From DATJPR01 sp963811705 (lineage in GTDB: Bacteria > Bacteroidota > Ignavibacteria > UBA10030 > UBA6906), in the NCBI GenBank assembly GCA_963811705.1, contig CAWESL010000010.1, positions 124,001 through 188,000 of the forward strand: 64,000 nucleotides of DNA. The letters run 5' to 3'. Of the stretch, positions 26,414 through 35,590 are shown in pieces. A program made the translations under genes and the position numbers. The notes beneath the pieces were generated by a model. That model was not told where the DNA came from. It did no database searches and worked only from the letters and a program-made list of their open reading frames with translations. The number at the start of each line of letters is the position of its first letter. The stretch's first letter is position 1.

Positions 26414-27573
26414 CGGGTAACCTGGCCCGGTTGTTTCCCCTGGCTGTACTCCGGTGCTCCGTTCGCAAGGGGAGTGGTCACCGTTACCAGTGCGTTGTCC
26501 CGAAGACGCTGCACGCCGTCGGTCACGATCTGATCGCCGGCATGAAGCCCGCCATCGACGATCACCTTGTCGCCCACCTGCATGCCGAGAGCGAGACGCC
26601 GTTGCGACACCTTGTCGCCGACGAGAACGTAGGCAAAATATTCTCCCATCTGTTCGACCACGGCCCGGTAGGGGATGAGCAGACCGCCTGACTGACTGAG
26701 AATCCGCAACTGAAGATCGCACGTCAGTCCCGGGCGCAGCAGCCGGTCAGGATTGGGAAAGATCAGCCGCACGCGCAACGTCCCCGTTTCGGGGTCCACG
26801 GCACGATCAAGCACGCTGAGGCGACCGAAGTACGGATAACGAGACTGGTCAGGCAGCACAAGAGAAAATGTTGAGTCGTTCGTCGAAGCCTTCGCGTGGA
26901 GGATCTGTGTGAACCGGCCGATTTCCTTCTCGTCCACCGAACAATCCACTGCCATGGGATTGTCGGATGAGATGGTATTCAGAAGCGTTTGACCGGCGGT
27001 CACCGACGAGCCCTGCTTCACGAGGGAAATCCCGATCACGCCGTCAAACGGTGCGAGGATCACCGAGTACCGGAGATTGGTCTCGACGCTTTTGACGTTC
27101 GCTTGCGCGGCGGCCACCTGCATTTTTGCAGACTCAAGGTCGGCCGTCGCATGTTCGAGCGTCTGGCGGGCAACCGCATCCTGTTCGGCGAGCCTGTTAT
27201 AGCGGTCGACGTCCTGTTGGACCTTGGCAACGTTGGCCTTTGCGACGCTGAGATTCGCCGTCGCCTGGTCGTATGCGGCTTTGAACTGCTGCTGATCGAT
27301 CCCGTACAGCTTCATTCCCTTTTGGACGCGCTGCCCATCCTTGAAATCGATGTCGGTAACGTATCCGGAGACTTCCGGTCGCAGCTCCACCTGGTTCAAT
27401 GCCGTAACGGTTCCGGGAAACGTCTCGTGGTACTCGGTTTCGCCCGGCTCGACCGTTGTTGTTACCACCTGGATGGGCGGGGGACCCTGCATGCGACCCC
27501 CTGTTCCGGAACAGGCGGCAAGCGCTACGGAGAAGATCCCCGCCACGACAATTCGTAGAGTTGTGGATTTCAT
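26410..27573 (-). CDS. RND periplasmic adaptor lipoprotein (AcrA family)
   Basis: This is the membrane-fusion protein of the drug efflux operon. The ATG at 27573 gives a lipoprotein signal (MKSTTLRIVVAGIFSVALAAC, lipobox ALAAC) and 387 residues; an alternative ATG at 27606 adds 11 residues and overlaps the TolC gene. Domains: barrel-sandwich halves ('EVSGYVTDIDFKDGQRV' and 'APFDGVIGISLVKQGSSVTA') around a coiled-coil hairpin (about 95-165), then beta-barrel and membrane-proximal domains ('VGDKVIVDGGLHAGDQIV'). It is translationally coupled to the RND pump by an ATGA overlap and lies 25 bases after the channel gene. Confidence 0.9.
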   Translation of the reverse strand: MKSTTLRIVVAGIFSVALAACSGTGGRMQGPPPIQVVTTTVEPGETEYHETFPGTVTALNQVELRPEVSGYVTDIDFKDGQRVQKGMKLYGIDQQQFKAAYDQATANLSVAKANVAKVQQDVDRYNRLAEQDAVARQTLEHATADLESAKMQVAAAQANVKSVETNLRYSVILAPFDGVIGISLVKQGSSVTAGQTLLNTISSDNPMAVDCSVDEKEIGRFTQILHAKASTNDSTFSLVLPDQSRYPYFGRLSVLDRAVDPETGTLRVRLIFPNPDRLLRPGLTCDLQLRILSQSGGLLIPYRAVVEQMGEYFAYVLVGDKVSQRRLALGMQVGDKVIVDGGLHAGDQIVTDGVQRLRDNALVTVTTPLANGAPEYSQGKQPGQVTR

Positions 27574-27598
27574 TGACGGAACGCAATCCTTTCCGAGG

Positions 27599-28921
27599 CT
27601 ATTCATGAATGGCGCCCAGCGCTTTCAGCACATCCAGTTTCGAGCTGAGAACCTGATAGAGCGCGTCGGTCTCATTCAGTTGTGCGGATCGAAGGTCGGT
27701 TTCTGCCGTGATGACCTCGAGATACGCCTTTGTCCCTTCCTTGTATTGCAGCTGAATGGTCTTGTAGACCGCTTGCGCCAGCGCGAGATTTTCTTTGAGC
27801 GTAGAATAACTGGTCAGGCTGCTCTTGTACGCTCCCATAGCCTGTCGATATTCCGCATTCACCGACAACTCCAGTTCCCCCAGGTCGTATTCGACGCGTT
27901 GCAGTTGCATCTCCGCTTCATCGATTTCCTGAAAGCGTTTTCCTCCTTCAAGGAGAGGAAGGGTCAACTGGAGACCGATCCAGGAACTCGGATAATTGTG
28001 CTGGAAGATTCCCGCAAGATGATTGTCCTGGTAATTATAATTGAGACTCCCGTATGCTGACAGGGACGGAAGAAAACTCCACTGGTTGTAGTGGACATTG
28101 GCCTCGAGCAACCGCTTTTGCACCTGAAGGGTCTGGTATTCGATTCTCTGATCGATCCTTGGGACCCGCGTCGTGTCGAGGGTCATGTCCTGCTCCAACC
28201 CGGTCGTATCTTGTGCGAGAGAAAGCTCATCGGCGGCAGGGTACCCCATCTGCTGTCGCAGCAGCGCGGTGCGGGCCTTCAAGAGTTCCTGCGTTTCCAC
28301 CCTCTGTGCCATGGCATTGTTGAGCGCGATGGATGCGCGCTCGTAGTCGATCTTGTCGACAATTCCACTTTCGTACTGGTATCGCGCGTCCTTCAGACTT
28401 TGGTTCAATCGGACAATGTCTTCGTCGAGCAGCGCGATCTGTTCGTGGGTGAGAAGGACGGCATAATAGGCTTTGCTCACGTTGACGATCACATCAATGG
28501 CCGTGCTTGCCGTCCGGTCCGCGCTTTGCTCGCGCAGATCTCCCGCCGTGCTTGCCGCGAGCAGGACATCCCGGTCGAAAAGCACCTGGGTCGCCGAGAT
28601 CTGTCCCCCGGACGAGTAAGCAAGAAGTGTCGGAACGGGAGTCCCCTGAACGAGCGAGAGCGGAGGTTGCGGGTTTCTCTGAACGTAGAGATTGAAATTC
28701 ACCTGGGGAAGCCAGTCGGCCAGTTTGACGGCAATGGCTTTGTTCGTGATGCCTTCATCCAGCCGGGATTGTTGGAGCATCGGCCTGTGGGCGAGGGCAT
28801 ACTGCACGCAATCGGCCAGTGAACTTCCTTTACGCAAGGAATCCGGGCGCGACGGTTCTTGCGCGGGCGCAAGAGTAAGGAAACCAATCATTGAAACAAC
28901 CAATATCGCTGCACTTCTCAT
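27599..28921 (-). CDS. TolC-family outer-membrane efflux channel
   Basis: The start chosen is the ATG at 28921, giving a signal peptide (MRSAAILVVSMIGFLTLAPAQ) and 440 residues; the frame is open to 29062 but those residues would precede the signal. Two outer-membrane-factor repeats are visible ('CVQYALAHRPMLQQSRL' and the helical region around 'NAEYRQAMGAYKSSLTSYST'). It is the first gene of the TolC-adaptor-RND operon and forms the outer-membrane exit duct. Confidence 0.87.
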   Translation of the reverse strand: MRSAAILVVSMIGFLTLAPAQEPSRPDSLRKGSSLADCVQYALAHRPMLQQSRLDEGITNKAIAVKLADWLPQVNFNLYVQRNPQPPLSLVQGTPVPTLLAYSSGGQISATQVLFDRDVLLAASTAGDLREQSADRTASTAIDVIVNVSKAYYAVLLTHEQIALLDEDIVRLNQSLKDARYQYESGIVDKIDYERASIALNNAMAQRVETQELLKARTALLRQQMGYPAADELSLAQDTTGLEQDMTLDTTRVPRIDQRIEYQTLQVQKRLLEANVHYNQWSFLPSLSAYGSLNYNYQDNHLAGIFQHNYPSSWIGLQLTLPLLEGGKRFQEIDEAEMQLQRVEYDLGELELSVNAEYRQAMGAYKSSLTSYSTLKENLALAQAVYKTIQLQYKEGTKAYLEVITAETDLRSAQLNETDALYQVLSSKLDVLKALGAIHE

Positions 28922-29141
28922 GTTTTCACTCAAAGGGGATCTCTGCTGCCCGACAGATTGGCGTGGAACCATCGGCTGCGGAAATGCGTCTTTGTTGAAA
29001 ACGCTCGAATGTTGCTGAGAGTTCATCCACACCTCTTGCACTGGGCGGAGAGACGCGGACAAGCTTGCCCCTTTTCCAGATTCACTGCATCTTATCAGCA
29101 GTGGATTTTCGTGTCAAAAATAGAGAAAAAGGGGTCCCGCG

Positions 29142-29378
29142 ATGCCGATCTATGATTATCAGTGCTCCGATTGCGGAGCAACTTATGATATTCTTCACAA
29201 AGTCCGCGAGGTGGAAGAAGATGTTGTCTGCCCCTCCTGCTCCTCGAAGAAACACGTCCGGCTTATTTCTGCGCCGAGTTTCAGCATGAACGGTCGGGGG
29301 AGTGAGAGCTTTTCTTCCGATCCAGCACCTTCTTGCTCAGGCGGAAGCTGCTGTGGTGGTGCTTGCGGGGTCGATTAA
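29142..29378 (+). CDS. FmdB-family zinc-ribbon protein
   Basis: The 78-residue protein begins 'MPIYDYQCSDCGATYDILHK' and has a second Cys pair in 'VVCPSCSSK', the four-Cys zinc ribbon of the FmdB/regulatory-protein family. An AAAAGGGG site precedes the ATG. The tail is Ser/Gly/Cys-rich (SCSGGSCCGGACG), as often seen in this family. It lies 11 bases upstream of the TlpA-like gene and is probably co-transcribed with it. Function in this family is poorly known. Confidence 0.85.
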   Translation: MPIYDYQCSDCGATYDILHKVREVEEDVVCPSCSSKKHVRLISAPSFSMNGRGSESFSSDPAPSCSGGSCCGGACGVD

Positions 29379-29389
29379 GGAATTCAACC

Positions 29390-29950
29390 ATGGGAAAAAA
29401 GAAGAACATCAAGACCGGGAACCAATCCCGGTATTTCTGGATGTCCGTGACCGTTCTCGCGATCGTCGCGATGTACTTCGTCGTCAAGGGTGGAACCGAT
29501 GCGCGCGGGTCGAACCTCTCGGGGTTACCTTCGGCTTCCTCGGGTTCGTCTGCCGCTCCGGAATTCCGGCTGTCGGACATCCAGGGACGCACGGTCTCGC
29601 TCTCCGATTTCCGGGGCAAGGTCGTCATCCTTGATTTCTGGGCGACGTGGTGTCCGCCTTGCCGCAGGGAAATCCCCGATCTCATTTCGCTGCAGTCGCA
29701 GTACAAAGGAGAAGGACTGCAGATCGTCGGCGTGGCTCTCGATGAGCCGGACAAAGTGAAGGGATTTGCGCAATATATGCAGATGAACTATCCTGTGCTC
29801 CTCGGCAATGACGATGTCAGCGCGCTCTACGGCGGGATCTCAGGCATCCCCACGACGTTCATCATCGATCGTAAAGGAAAGATTGTCCAACGATTCGAGG
29901 GCTTCACCGAACGCGCGGTGTTTGAATCCGAGATTAAGCAGCTCTTCTGA
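29390..29950 (+). CDS. TlpA/ResA-like thiol-disulfide oxidoreductase
   Basis: The ATG at 29390 is preceded by AAGGA and gives 186 residues. After a short basic segment comes one membrane anchor ('YFWMSVTVLAIVAMYFVV'), then a thioredoxin fold with the redox motif CPPC in 'DFWATWCPPCRREIPDL' and the cis-Pro stretch 'GIPTTFIID'. It would sit on the periplasmic face of the inner membrane and reduce disulfides, for example during cytochrome c maturation or repair of exported proteins. The exact partner is unknown; a c-type cytochrome-rich region occurs elsewhere in the window. Confidence 0.9.
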   Translation: MGKKKNIKTGNQSRYFWMSVTVLAIVAMYFVVKGGTDARGSNLSGLPSASSGSSAAPEFRLSDIQGRTVSLSDFRGKVVILDFWATWCPPCRREIPDLISLQSQYKGEGLQIVGVALDEPDKVKGFAQYMQMNYPVLLGNDDVSALYGGISGIPTTFIIDRKGKIVQRFEGFTERAVFESEIKQLF

Positions 29951-30008
29951 TCGTCCCCGGATCCGCGCGGGATCGAAGCCATGACCGAAGCATGAGGTTT
30001 GAAGGACG

Positions 30009-30386
30009 TTGACACAGAGAAGGGAAGAATTTGCCGGGTGGGTTCTCTTCGACGACACTTGCGGTATCTGTCGCCAGATCGCCCAGGTGACCACGAATCC
30101 TCTCCTTCGGAGGGGGTTCATTGTTGACCGACTTCAGTCAGCATGGGTCGGCGCCTATTTCGGTTTGACAGAACGGGACCTGATCAGAGACATCCGTCTC
30201 GTTTCTGTCAATGGCCAGCGCGTCCAGGGAGCGGATGTCTATCGTTTCGTCATGAGGCGCATTTGGTGGATGGCCCCGCTGTATTTTCTCTCCATCGTCC
30301 CTGGATTGAACACGCTCTTTGACCTCGGCTACAGGGCGTTTGCCGATCATCGGGGCCTCTTCTCCCGCTCCTGCGCGACGCCGTAA
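30009..30386 (+). CDS. DCC-family (DUF393) thiol-disulfide oxidoreductase-like protein
   Basis: The 125-residue protein has the DxxCxxC signature in 'LFDDTCGICRQIAQ' close to the N-terminus and the usual C-terminal block ('FVMRRIWWMAPLYFLSIVPG'). The start is a TTG at 30009, as no ATG or GTG lies upstream of the motif at a suitable distance; a GAAGGA sits very close to it. It follows the TlpA-like gene by 58 bases on the same strand, so the two may share a redox theme. Molecular function of the family is not established. Confidence 0.75.
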   Translation: MTQRREEFAGWVLFDDTCGICRQIAQVTTNPLLRRGFIVDRLQSAWVGAYFGLTERDLIRDIRLVSVNGQRVQGADVYRFVMRRIWWMAPLYFLSIVPGLNTLFDLGYRAFADHRGLFSRSCATP

Positions 30387-30506
30387 TCCCGGAGTCTCCA
30401 GGTCTGGTTTCTTTTCCCCGGACGTCGTATCTTCCAGTAGCTGCAATTCCACCTGTTCTCCCCATCGCTCCCGGCTGTACCACACGATCACATCGTCCAA
30501 TCTCCC

Positions 30507-32429
30507 ATGAGTTCCAGCACCGTCATCGGACTGTTCGAGAAGAGCGTCATGCAGTTTCCTGATCGTATTCTTCTCTGGGAAAAGTCGCATGAGGGTTATG
30601 TGGGGATGACCTATGCGGAAACCCGCAACCATGTCGAGGCATTCGCCGCCGGACTTCTGGCTCTGGGGGTTGAACGAGGAGACCGGATCGCCACCATTGC
30701 GGAGGGCCGCAACGCCTGGGTCATCAGCGAACTGGGCATTCTGACTGCCGGGGCGATTCATGTCCCGCTCTCGGTAAAGCTCGGGACCGGTGTGGAACTG
30801 GCATTCCGTCTCCTCCATTCCGAATCGATCATGGTGGTCGTTTCCGGCTCCCAGGCGACGAAGATCCGGGCCTTGAAGGCGCAGCTCCCGTTGATGAAAC
30901 AGATGATCCTGCTCGATCCTTTGGGGCCTGTCTTCGACGGTGAGATGACGGTCGATCGGCTCGGTGAACTCGGCAATTCCTTCCTCATGACACGGAGGGG
31001 GGAATTCGATGCCCGGAAGGGCGCCATCCGTGCGGACGATCCGGCCAACATCTGCTATACATCGGGGACCACGGCAGACCCGAAGGGCGTCATCCTGACG
31101 CATCGGAACTACACGGCGAACGTGGAACAGGCCTCGGCGATGTTCGACATTCCCGAAACGTACTGTTCGTTGTTGATTCTCCCATGGGATCATTGCTTCG
31201 CGCATACGGCGGGAATCTATACCCTGATGCACAGCGGAGCGAGCATGGCGTCGGTGCAGACAGGGAAGACACCGATGGAAACGCTGAAGAACATCCCGAT
31301 GAATATCCGCGAAGTGCGGCCGTCGTTCCTCCTCAGCGTTCCCGCACTGGCAAAGAGCTTTCGCAAGAGCATCGAAAGCGGCGTCGCGGCAAAAGGAAGG
31401 GTCGCTGCAGCATTGTTCCGGATTGGCCTGCGGATTGCCTATACATACAATGGAGACGGGTGGTCACGCGGAAAGGGGTGGAAGGCGCTGTACCGGCCGA
31501 TCGTCTTCCTGTTTGATGTCGTACTCTTCAGGAAAGTCCGCGAGAATTTCGGGGGACGATTGGAATTTTTCGTCGGCGGCGGGGCGCTTCTTGATATTGC
31601 TTTGCAGCGCTTCTTCTACGCGATCGGCATCCCGATGCTTCAAGGGTACGGTCTCACGGAATCGTCTCCCGTCATTTCCACAAACACGTTGTCGAGGCAT
31701 AAGCTTGGCTCCTCCGGCCTCATCGTTCCGAATCTCAACCTCGAGATTCGCAACGAGAACGATGCACCTCTTCCCATCGGCGAGACGGGGGAGATTGTTG
31801 TTCGTGGGGAAAATGTCATGGCGGGATACTGGAGAAATGAACGGGCGACACGTGACACGATTCGTGAGGGATGGCTTCACACCGGAGATCTCGGGTACGT
31901 CGACGCCGACGGATTTCTCTTTGTGCTCGGACGGACCAAGAGCCTCCTTATCGCACACGACGGCGAGAAATACAGTCCTGAAGGGATCGAAGAGGTGTTG
32001 AGCAGTCAATCGAGGTTCATCGACCAGGTGATGCTCTATAATAATCAATCGCCGTATACCGTGTGTCTCCTGGTGCCAAACCGGGATGGCCTCCTCGCGT
32101 GGCTCACAGCTCACGGGCGCGGGGCCGATGGCGAAGAGCGACACCGTCGCGCACTCGCACTCCTTCGGTCTGAAATCGACGCGTACCGGGAAGGCGGCGC
32201 CCATGCCGGTCTCTTTCCGGATCGATGGATTCCCTCCGCCATCGCAGTGCTGCAGGAAGGGTTCACGGAGCAGAATGGATTGTTGAACAGCACGCTGAAG
32301 ATCGTCCGCGGCCGGGTTGTGGAGCGCTATCAGGAGCGGATCGCGTCTCTGTTCACCGCGGAAGGGAAAGACGTCATGAATCTGGAGAACCGGAAGGCGG
32401 TTTCCGCTCTGACAGGCTCCGGGACCTGA
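30507..32429 (+). CDS. Long-chain fatty-acid-CoA ligase (AMP-forming)
   Basis: The 640-residue enzyme activates fatty acids to acyl-CoA through an acyl-AMP. The adenylate-forming motifs are clear: the P-loop 'YTSGTTADPKGVILTHRN', 'GYGLTESSPVIS', and 'GWLHTGDLGYVDADGFLFVLGR' followed by the C-terminal hinge region 'SLLIAHDGEKYSPEGIEEVL'. Length and N-terminus ('FPDRILLWEKSHEGYVGMTY') match FadD15/long-chain synthetases. No strong Shine-Dalgarno precedes the ATG. An acyl-ACP thioesterase gene lies two genes downstream, so the locus may feed free fatty acids into acyl-CoA or recycle them. Confidence 0.9.
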   Translation: MSSSTVIGLFEKSVMQFPDRILLWEKSHEGYVGMTYAETRNHVEAFAAGLLALGVERGDRIATIAEGRNAWVISELGILTAGAIHVPLSVKLGTGVELAFRLLHSESIMVVVSGSQATKIRALKAQLPLMKQMILLDPLGPVFDGEMTVDRLGELGNSFLMTRRGEFDARKGAIRADDPANICYTSGTTADPKGVILTHRNYTANVEQASAMFDIPETYCSLLILPWDHCFAHTAGIYTLMHSGASMASVQTGKTPMETLKNIPMNIREVRPSFLLSVPALAKSFRKSIESGVAAKGRVAAALFRIGLRIAYTYNGDGWSRGKGWKALYRPIVFLFDVVLFRKVRENFGGRLEFFVGGGALLDIALQRFFYAIGIPMLQGYGLTESSPVISTNTLSRHKLGSSGLIVPNLNLEIRNENDAPLPIGETGEIVVRGENVMAGYWRNERATRDTIREGWLHTGDLGYVDADGFLFVLGRTKSLLIAHDGEKYSPEGIEEVLSSQSRFIDQVMLYNNQSPYTVCLLVPNRDGLLAWLTAHGRGADGEERHRRALALLRSEIDAYREGGAHAGLFPDRWIPSAIAVLQEGFTEQNGLLNSTLKIVRGRVVERYQERIASLFTAEGKDVMNLENRKAVSALTGSGT

Positions 32430-32584
32430 CGGCCAGGGGATGGTTTTCCCCAAGAAACGTTGATTCGGCGGGAATGTCGTCGTACATTAACAGCATTGCT
32501 TTCACGCGGTACCCAGGACCACTCCGGCCTCTCGTGGGGTCGGATGCACTGTTGTCTTCCTATTCACTCCTTTACGAGGTTGCA

Positions 32585-34741
32585 ATGGATCGCTTGCTTT
32601 CACGTTCGCTCGTAGCGATTGCCTTCGCCTTCTCACTGGTAGTCACAGGCTGTACAACGCAGAACGCGACCAGGATCGGTGAGCCTGCCGGGTTCATCAA
32701 TCTGGACACGGTCAAGGCAGGACAATTTGACACCGGAAAGATGTGGACGTTTGACTTTCCTCCGGTCAAGTACTTTGAAGAGACATATCATTTTAATCCC
32801 ACCAAAGAATGGTTCGACAAAGCCCGTCTCGCGGCGTTGCGTCTTCCCGGTTGCTCCTCGGCCTTCGTTTCCGAAGACGGTTTGATCATGACGAATCACC
32901 ACTGCGCACGCGGCTCGCTGGAGAAGGTGCAGAAAGAAGGCGAAAAGCTTGTCGAGGACGGCTTCTATGCCGCGACGATGGACGAGGAGCGCAAAGCGCC
33001 GATCTGGGTGGACCAGCTCGTGACGATCGACGATGTTACCAAAGAGGTCCTTGCCGCGTTTGATGCAGGCACGTCGGACAGTGCGAAGACGGGGAATCGT
33101 GCTGCGAAGATTCTCGAAATACAGAAACGCTACGCCGCGAAGTTCAAGGAGACGTCGAAAGACTCGATGGTCTTCAGTGTCATCTCATTCTACAATGGCG
33201 GTCACTACTCTCTTTATGGGTACAAACGGTATACGGACGTCCGGCTGGTGTTCGCGCCCGACGAAAAGGCGGCGTTCTTCGGAGGGGACCCCGACAATTT
33301 CACCTATCCACGCTATGATTTCGATTGCTCCTTCTTCAGAGTGTACGATAACGGCAAACCGCTTCACACGGCCGACTTCTTCCGATTCAGCAAAGACGGG
33401 GCGGCGCCCGGTGAAGTGGTTTTTGTCCTCGGCAATCCCGGGTCGACGAACCGCCTGATGACCGTCTCACAACTCGAAACACTCCGTGATTTTCAATTTC
33501 CGACACGGCTGAATGTTTCCATCGACCGCGAGAAAGCGATGGAAGCCTATGTGGAACAACACCCGGACAAGCGGCTCGAGTATATGAATCAGATCTTCGG
33601 CATAGCCAACGGACGCAAGGCGGTCAACGGCTATCTCGGAGGGTTGCGGGATCCCTACCTCATGGCGAAGAAAGCGGACTTCGAAAAGAAATTCCGCAAC
33701 GCGATCGTGGAGAATCCCTCGCTGGAAAAAAAGTATGGAGATCCCTGGACGGAAATTGCGAAGCAGGAAGCCGAGCGCCGCGCCATTTCCCCCGAGGCGG
33801 TTGCGCTTGACATGGGTGCATCCCGCTCCCAGTACCTGACCATTGCGAACCGCCTCGTGGAGCGCGCGAAGGGCGGCGGCGGACCGCAGGTGCCCGGGAT
33901 GGGCGGCCCCGGGGGATTCCGAGGGCCGGTCTTCCCGGCAACCTTTGAGCCGGAAATCGAAACCCCCTTGCTCGCCGATCAGCTGCAGTTCATGAAGAAT
34001 CAACTCGGTGACGGCAATGCTGCGTTGACCAGGCTTCTTGCGGGAAGGACGCCGCAGCAGGCAGCGGAACAACTGGCCAAGACGACGATCCTCGGCTCCA
34101 AAGACAAGGTCATGGAACTCTGGGATGGAAAGCCCGACGAAATTTTGAAATCCACCGATCCGATCATTCAGTTTGTTCTCCAAATCAGACCGCGCAACAT
34201 GCAACTCCGGGAGGAGCTGCGGGAAATCCGGGACAAAGAGGCCGGGCCGTCGCAACGCCTGGGAAGGGCGATGTATGAAGTGTACGGCACCTCGATCCCT
34301 CCGGACGCGACATTCTCTCTGCGGATCGCCGATGGCGTCGTCAAAGGGTACGACTACAACGGCACGGTCGCGCCTCCGTTCACGACCTTCTACGGCATGT
34401 ACGACCGGTACTATTCCTTCGGGAAACAGTATCCTTGGTCGCTTTCAAGCAAGTGGGTTCCCCCTCCGCCCGACTTTACTCTGAGCACACCGATGAATTT
34501 CGTTTCGACCAACGACATCATTGGCGGGAATTCGGGGAGCTCCGTCGTGAACAAAAATCTCGAGGTGGTGGGCCTGATTTTCGACGGCAACATTGAAAGT
34601 CTGCCGGGTAACACCATCTTCGACGAGACGAAGAACCGGTCCGTCGCGGTTCATTCCTCCGGTATTCTCGAAGGACTGGACAAAATCTACAAGGCGGAAC
34701 GACTCGTCAAGGAGTTGAAGGCGGGGAAAATCGAGCCGTAA
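32585..34741 (+). CDS. S46 dipeptidyl-peptidase, DPP7-like, predicted lipoprotein
   Basis: S46 enzymes cut dipeptides from peptide N-termini and are common in peptide-eating Bacteroidota. The ATG at 32585 gives a lipoprotein signal (AFAFSLVVTGC) and 718 residues, the family size. The catalytic His lies in 'IMTNHHCARG' and the nucleophile S650 in 'IGGNSGSSVVN'. Eighteen residues after it, at 668, is Gly ('IFDGN'). In DPP7 this position is Gly (broad, hydrophobic P1), while in DPP11 it is Arg (acidic P1), so DPP7-like specificity is predicted. A Gly/Pro-rich insert ('GGGGPQVPGMGGPGGFRGP') near residue 430 is unusual. The gene follows the acyl-CoA ligase by 155 bases. Confidence 0.92.
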   Translation: MDRLLSRSLVAIAFAFSLVVTGCTTQNATRIGEPAGFINLDTVKAGQFDTGKMWTFDFPPVKYFEETYHFNPTKEWFDKARLAALRLPGCSSAFVSEDGLIMTNHHCARGSLEKVQKEGEKLVEDGFYAATMDEERKAPIWVDQLVTIDDVTKEVLAAFDAGTSDSAKTGNRAAKILEIQKRYAAKFKETSKDSMVFSVISFYNGGHYSLYGYKRYTDVRLVFAPDEKAAFFGGDPDNFTYPRYDFDCSFFRVYDNGKPLHTADFFRFSKDGAAPGEVVFVLGNPGSTNRLMTVSQLETLRDFQFPTRLNVSIDREKAMEAYVEQHPDKRLEYMNQIFGIANGRKAVNGYLGGLRDPYLMAKKADFEKKFRNAIVENPSLEKKYGDPWTEIAKQEAERRAISPEAVALDMGASRSQYLTIANRLVERAKGGGGPQVPGMGGPGGFRGPVFPATFEPEIETPLLADQLQFMKNQLGDGNAALTRLLAGRTPQQAAEQLAKTTILGSKDKVMELWDGKPDEILKSTDPIIQFVLQIRPRNMQLREELREIRDKEAGPSQRLGRAMYEVYGTSIPPDATFSLRIADGVVKGYDYNGTVAPPFTTFYGMYDRYYSFGKQYPWSLSSKWVPPPPDFTLSTPMNFVSTNDIIGGNSGSSVVNKNLEVVGLIFDGNIESLPGNTIFDETKNRSVAVHSSGILEGLDKIYKAERLVKELKAGKIEP

Positions 34742-34834
34742 ATTGTTCATGGTCTCATCACCCGGAAAGCCTCTTCCGCCATTCACGCGCAGGAAGGGGC
34801 TTTTCCGTACTTCCATGACTCGAGTGGAAACACG

Positions 34835-35581
34835 ATGCCAACACAAATGCTGTTTGAAGAGCAGTTCACACTGACGTCGTATGACGTGGACTTCAACGGA
34901 CGGCTCTCACTGTATTCCCTCTTCCGCCGGTTCCAGGAGCTTGCCGGCTCACATGCGACCCATCTTGGGGTCGGCTATGATCGGTTGAAGGAAGAAGGTC
35001 TCGCCTGGTTCCTCTCGCGAATCAAAGTCGAGGTGGAAACACTCCCGCGCTGGGGGGAGGCAGTGCTGCTGCAAACGTGGCCGAAGGGAATCGAGAAACT
35101 CTTCGCCATGAGGGAGTTCAAGCTTGTCGATGGAACCGGCCGGAGCCATCTCGTCGCAACGACGCGATGGCTGCTCGTGGACGTGGCAAAGGGGAGGCCC
35201 AGGCGGATTGAGAGTCTCCCGCGCGATCTCACCTTCGAAAACGTTGCGCACGCGATTCCGGGGACTCTGGAAAAGGTCGTTCCCCAATCACCGTGCACGC
35301 AGGTCTATGAGCGTGAGGTCCTGCCAAGCGACCTTGACGTCAATCACCATGTCAACAACGCGGAATACGTCAAATGGGTGCTTGATTGTTTCGATGTCGG
35401 GATGCAGACGACCCGAACGTTACGTTCGGTCCAGTTGAATTATCTCGAAGAAACCCTTTTGGGCGATCGAGTCCGCATCGGCTCCTCACGCCGTGGCGAG
35501 AACCAGGGAACCATCTATGTCGAAGGGTTGAGCGCGACAAAAGGCTCAACCCTCTTCCAGGCGCAGGTGGAATGGGAATAG
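34835..35581 (+). CDS. Acyl-ACP thioesterase family protein
   Basis: This 248-residue protein has a double hot-dog architecture. The first half carries 'TSYDVDFNGRLSLYSLFRRF' and 'WFLSRIKVEVETLPRWGE'. The second half has 'LPSDLDVNHHVNNAEYVKW', the Asn/His motif of plant FatA/FatB and bacterial acyl-ACP thioesterases. It would release free fatty acids from ACP, or act on another acyl thioester. It lies 93 bases after the S46 gene on the same strand and ends 9 bases before the convergent M13 peptidase. An acyl-CoA hydrolase role is an alternative. Confidence 0.85.
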   Translation: MPTQMLFEEQFTLTSYDVDFNGRLSLYSLFRRFQELAGSHATHLGVGYDRLKEEGLAWFLSRIKVEVETLPRWGEAVLLQTWPKGIEKLFAMREFKLVDGTGRSHLVATTRWLLVDVAKGRPRRIESLPRDLTFENVAHAIPGTLEKVVPQSPCTQVYEREVLPSDLDVNHHVNNAEYVKWVLDCFDVGMQTTRTLRSVQLNYLEETLLGDRVRIGSSRRGENQGTIYVEGLSATKGSTLFQAQVEWE

Positions 35582-35590
35582 TGTCGCGCA

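Noticed and set aside
23228..26722. Longer RND transporter start at 26722
   Set aside because: The extra residues lie inside the adaptor gene and the family N-terminus begins exactly at the ATG at 26413.
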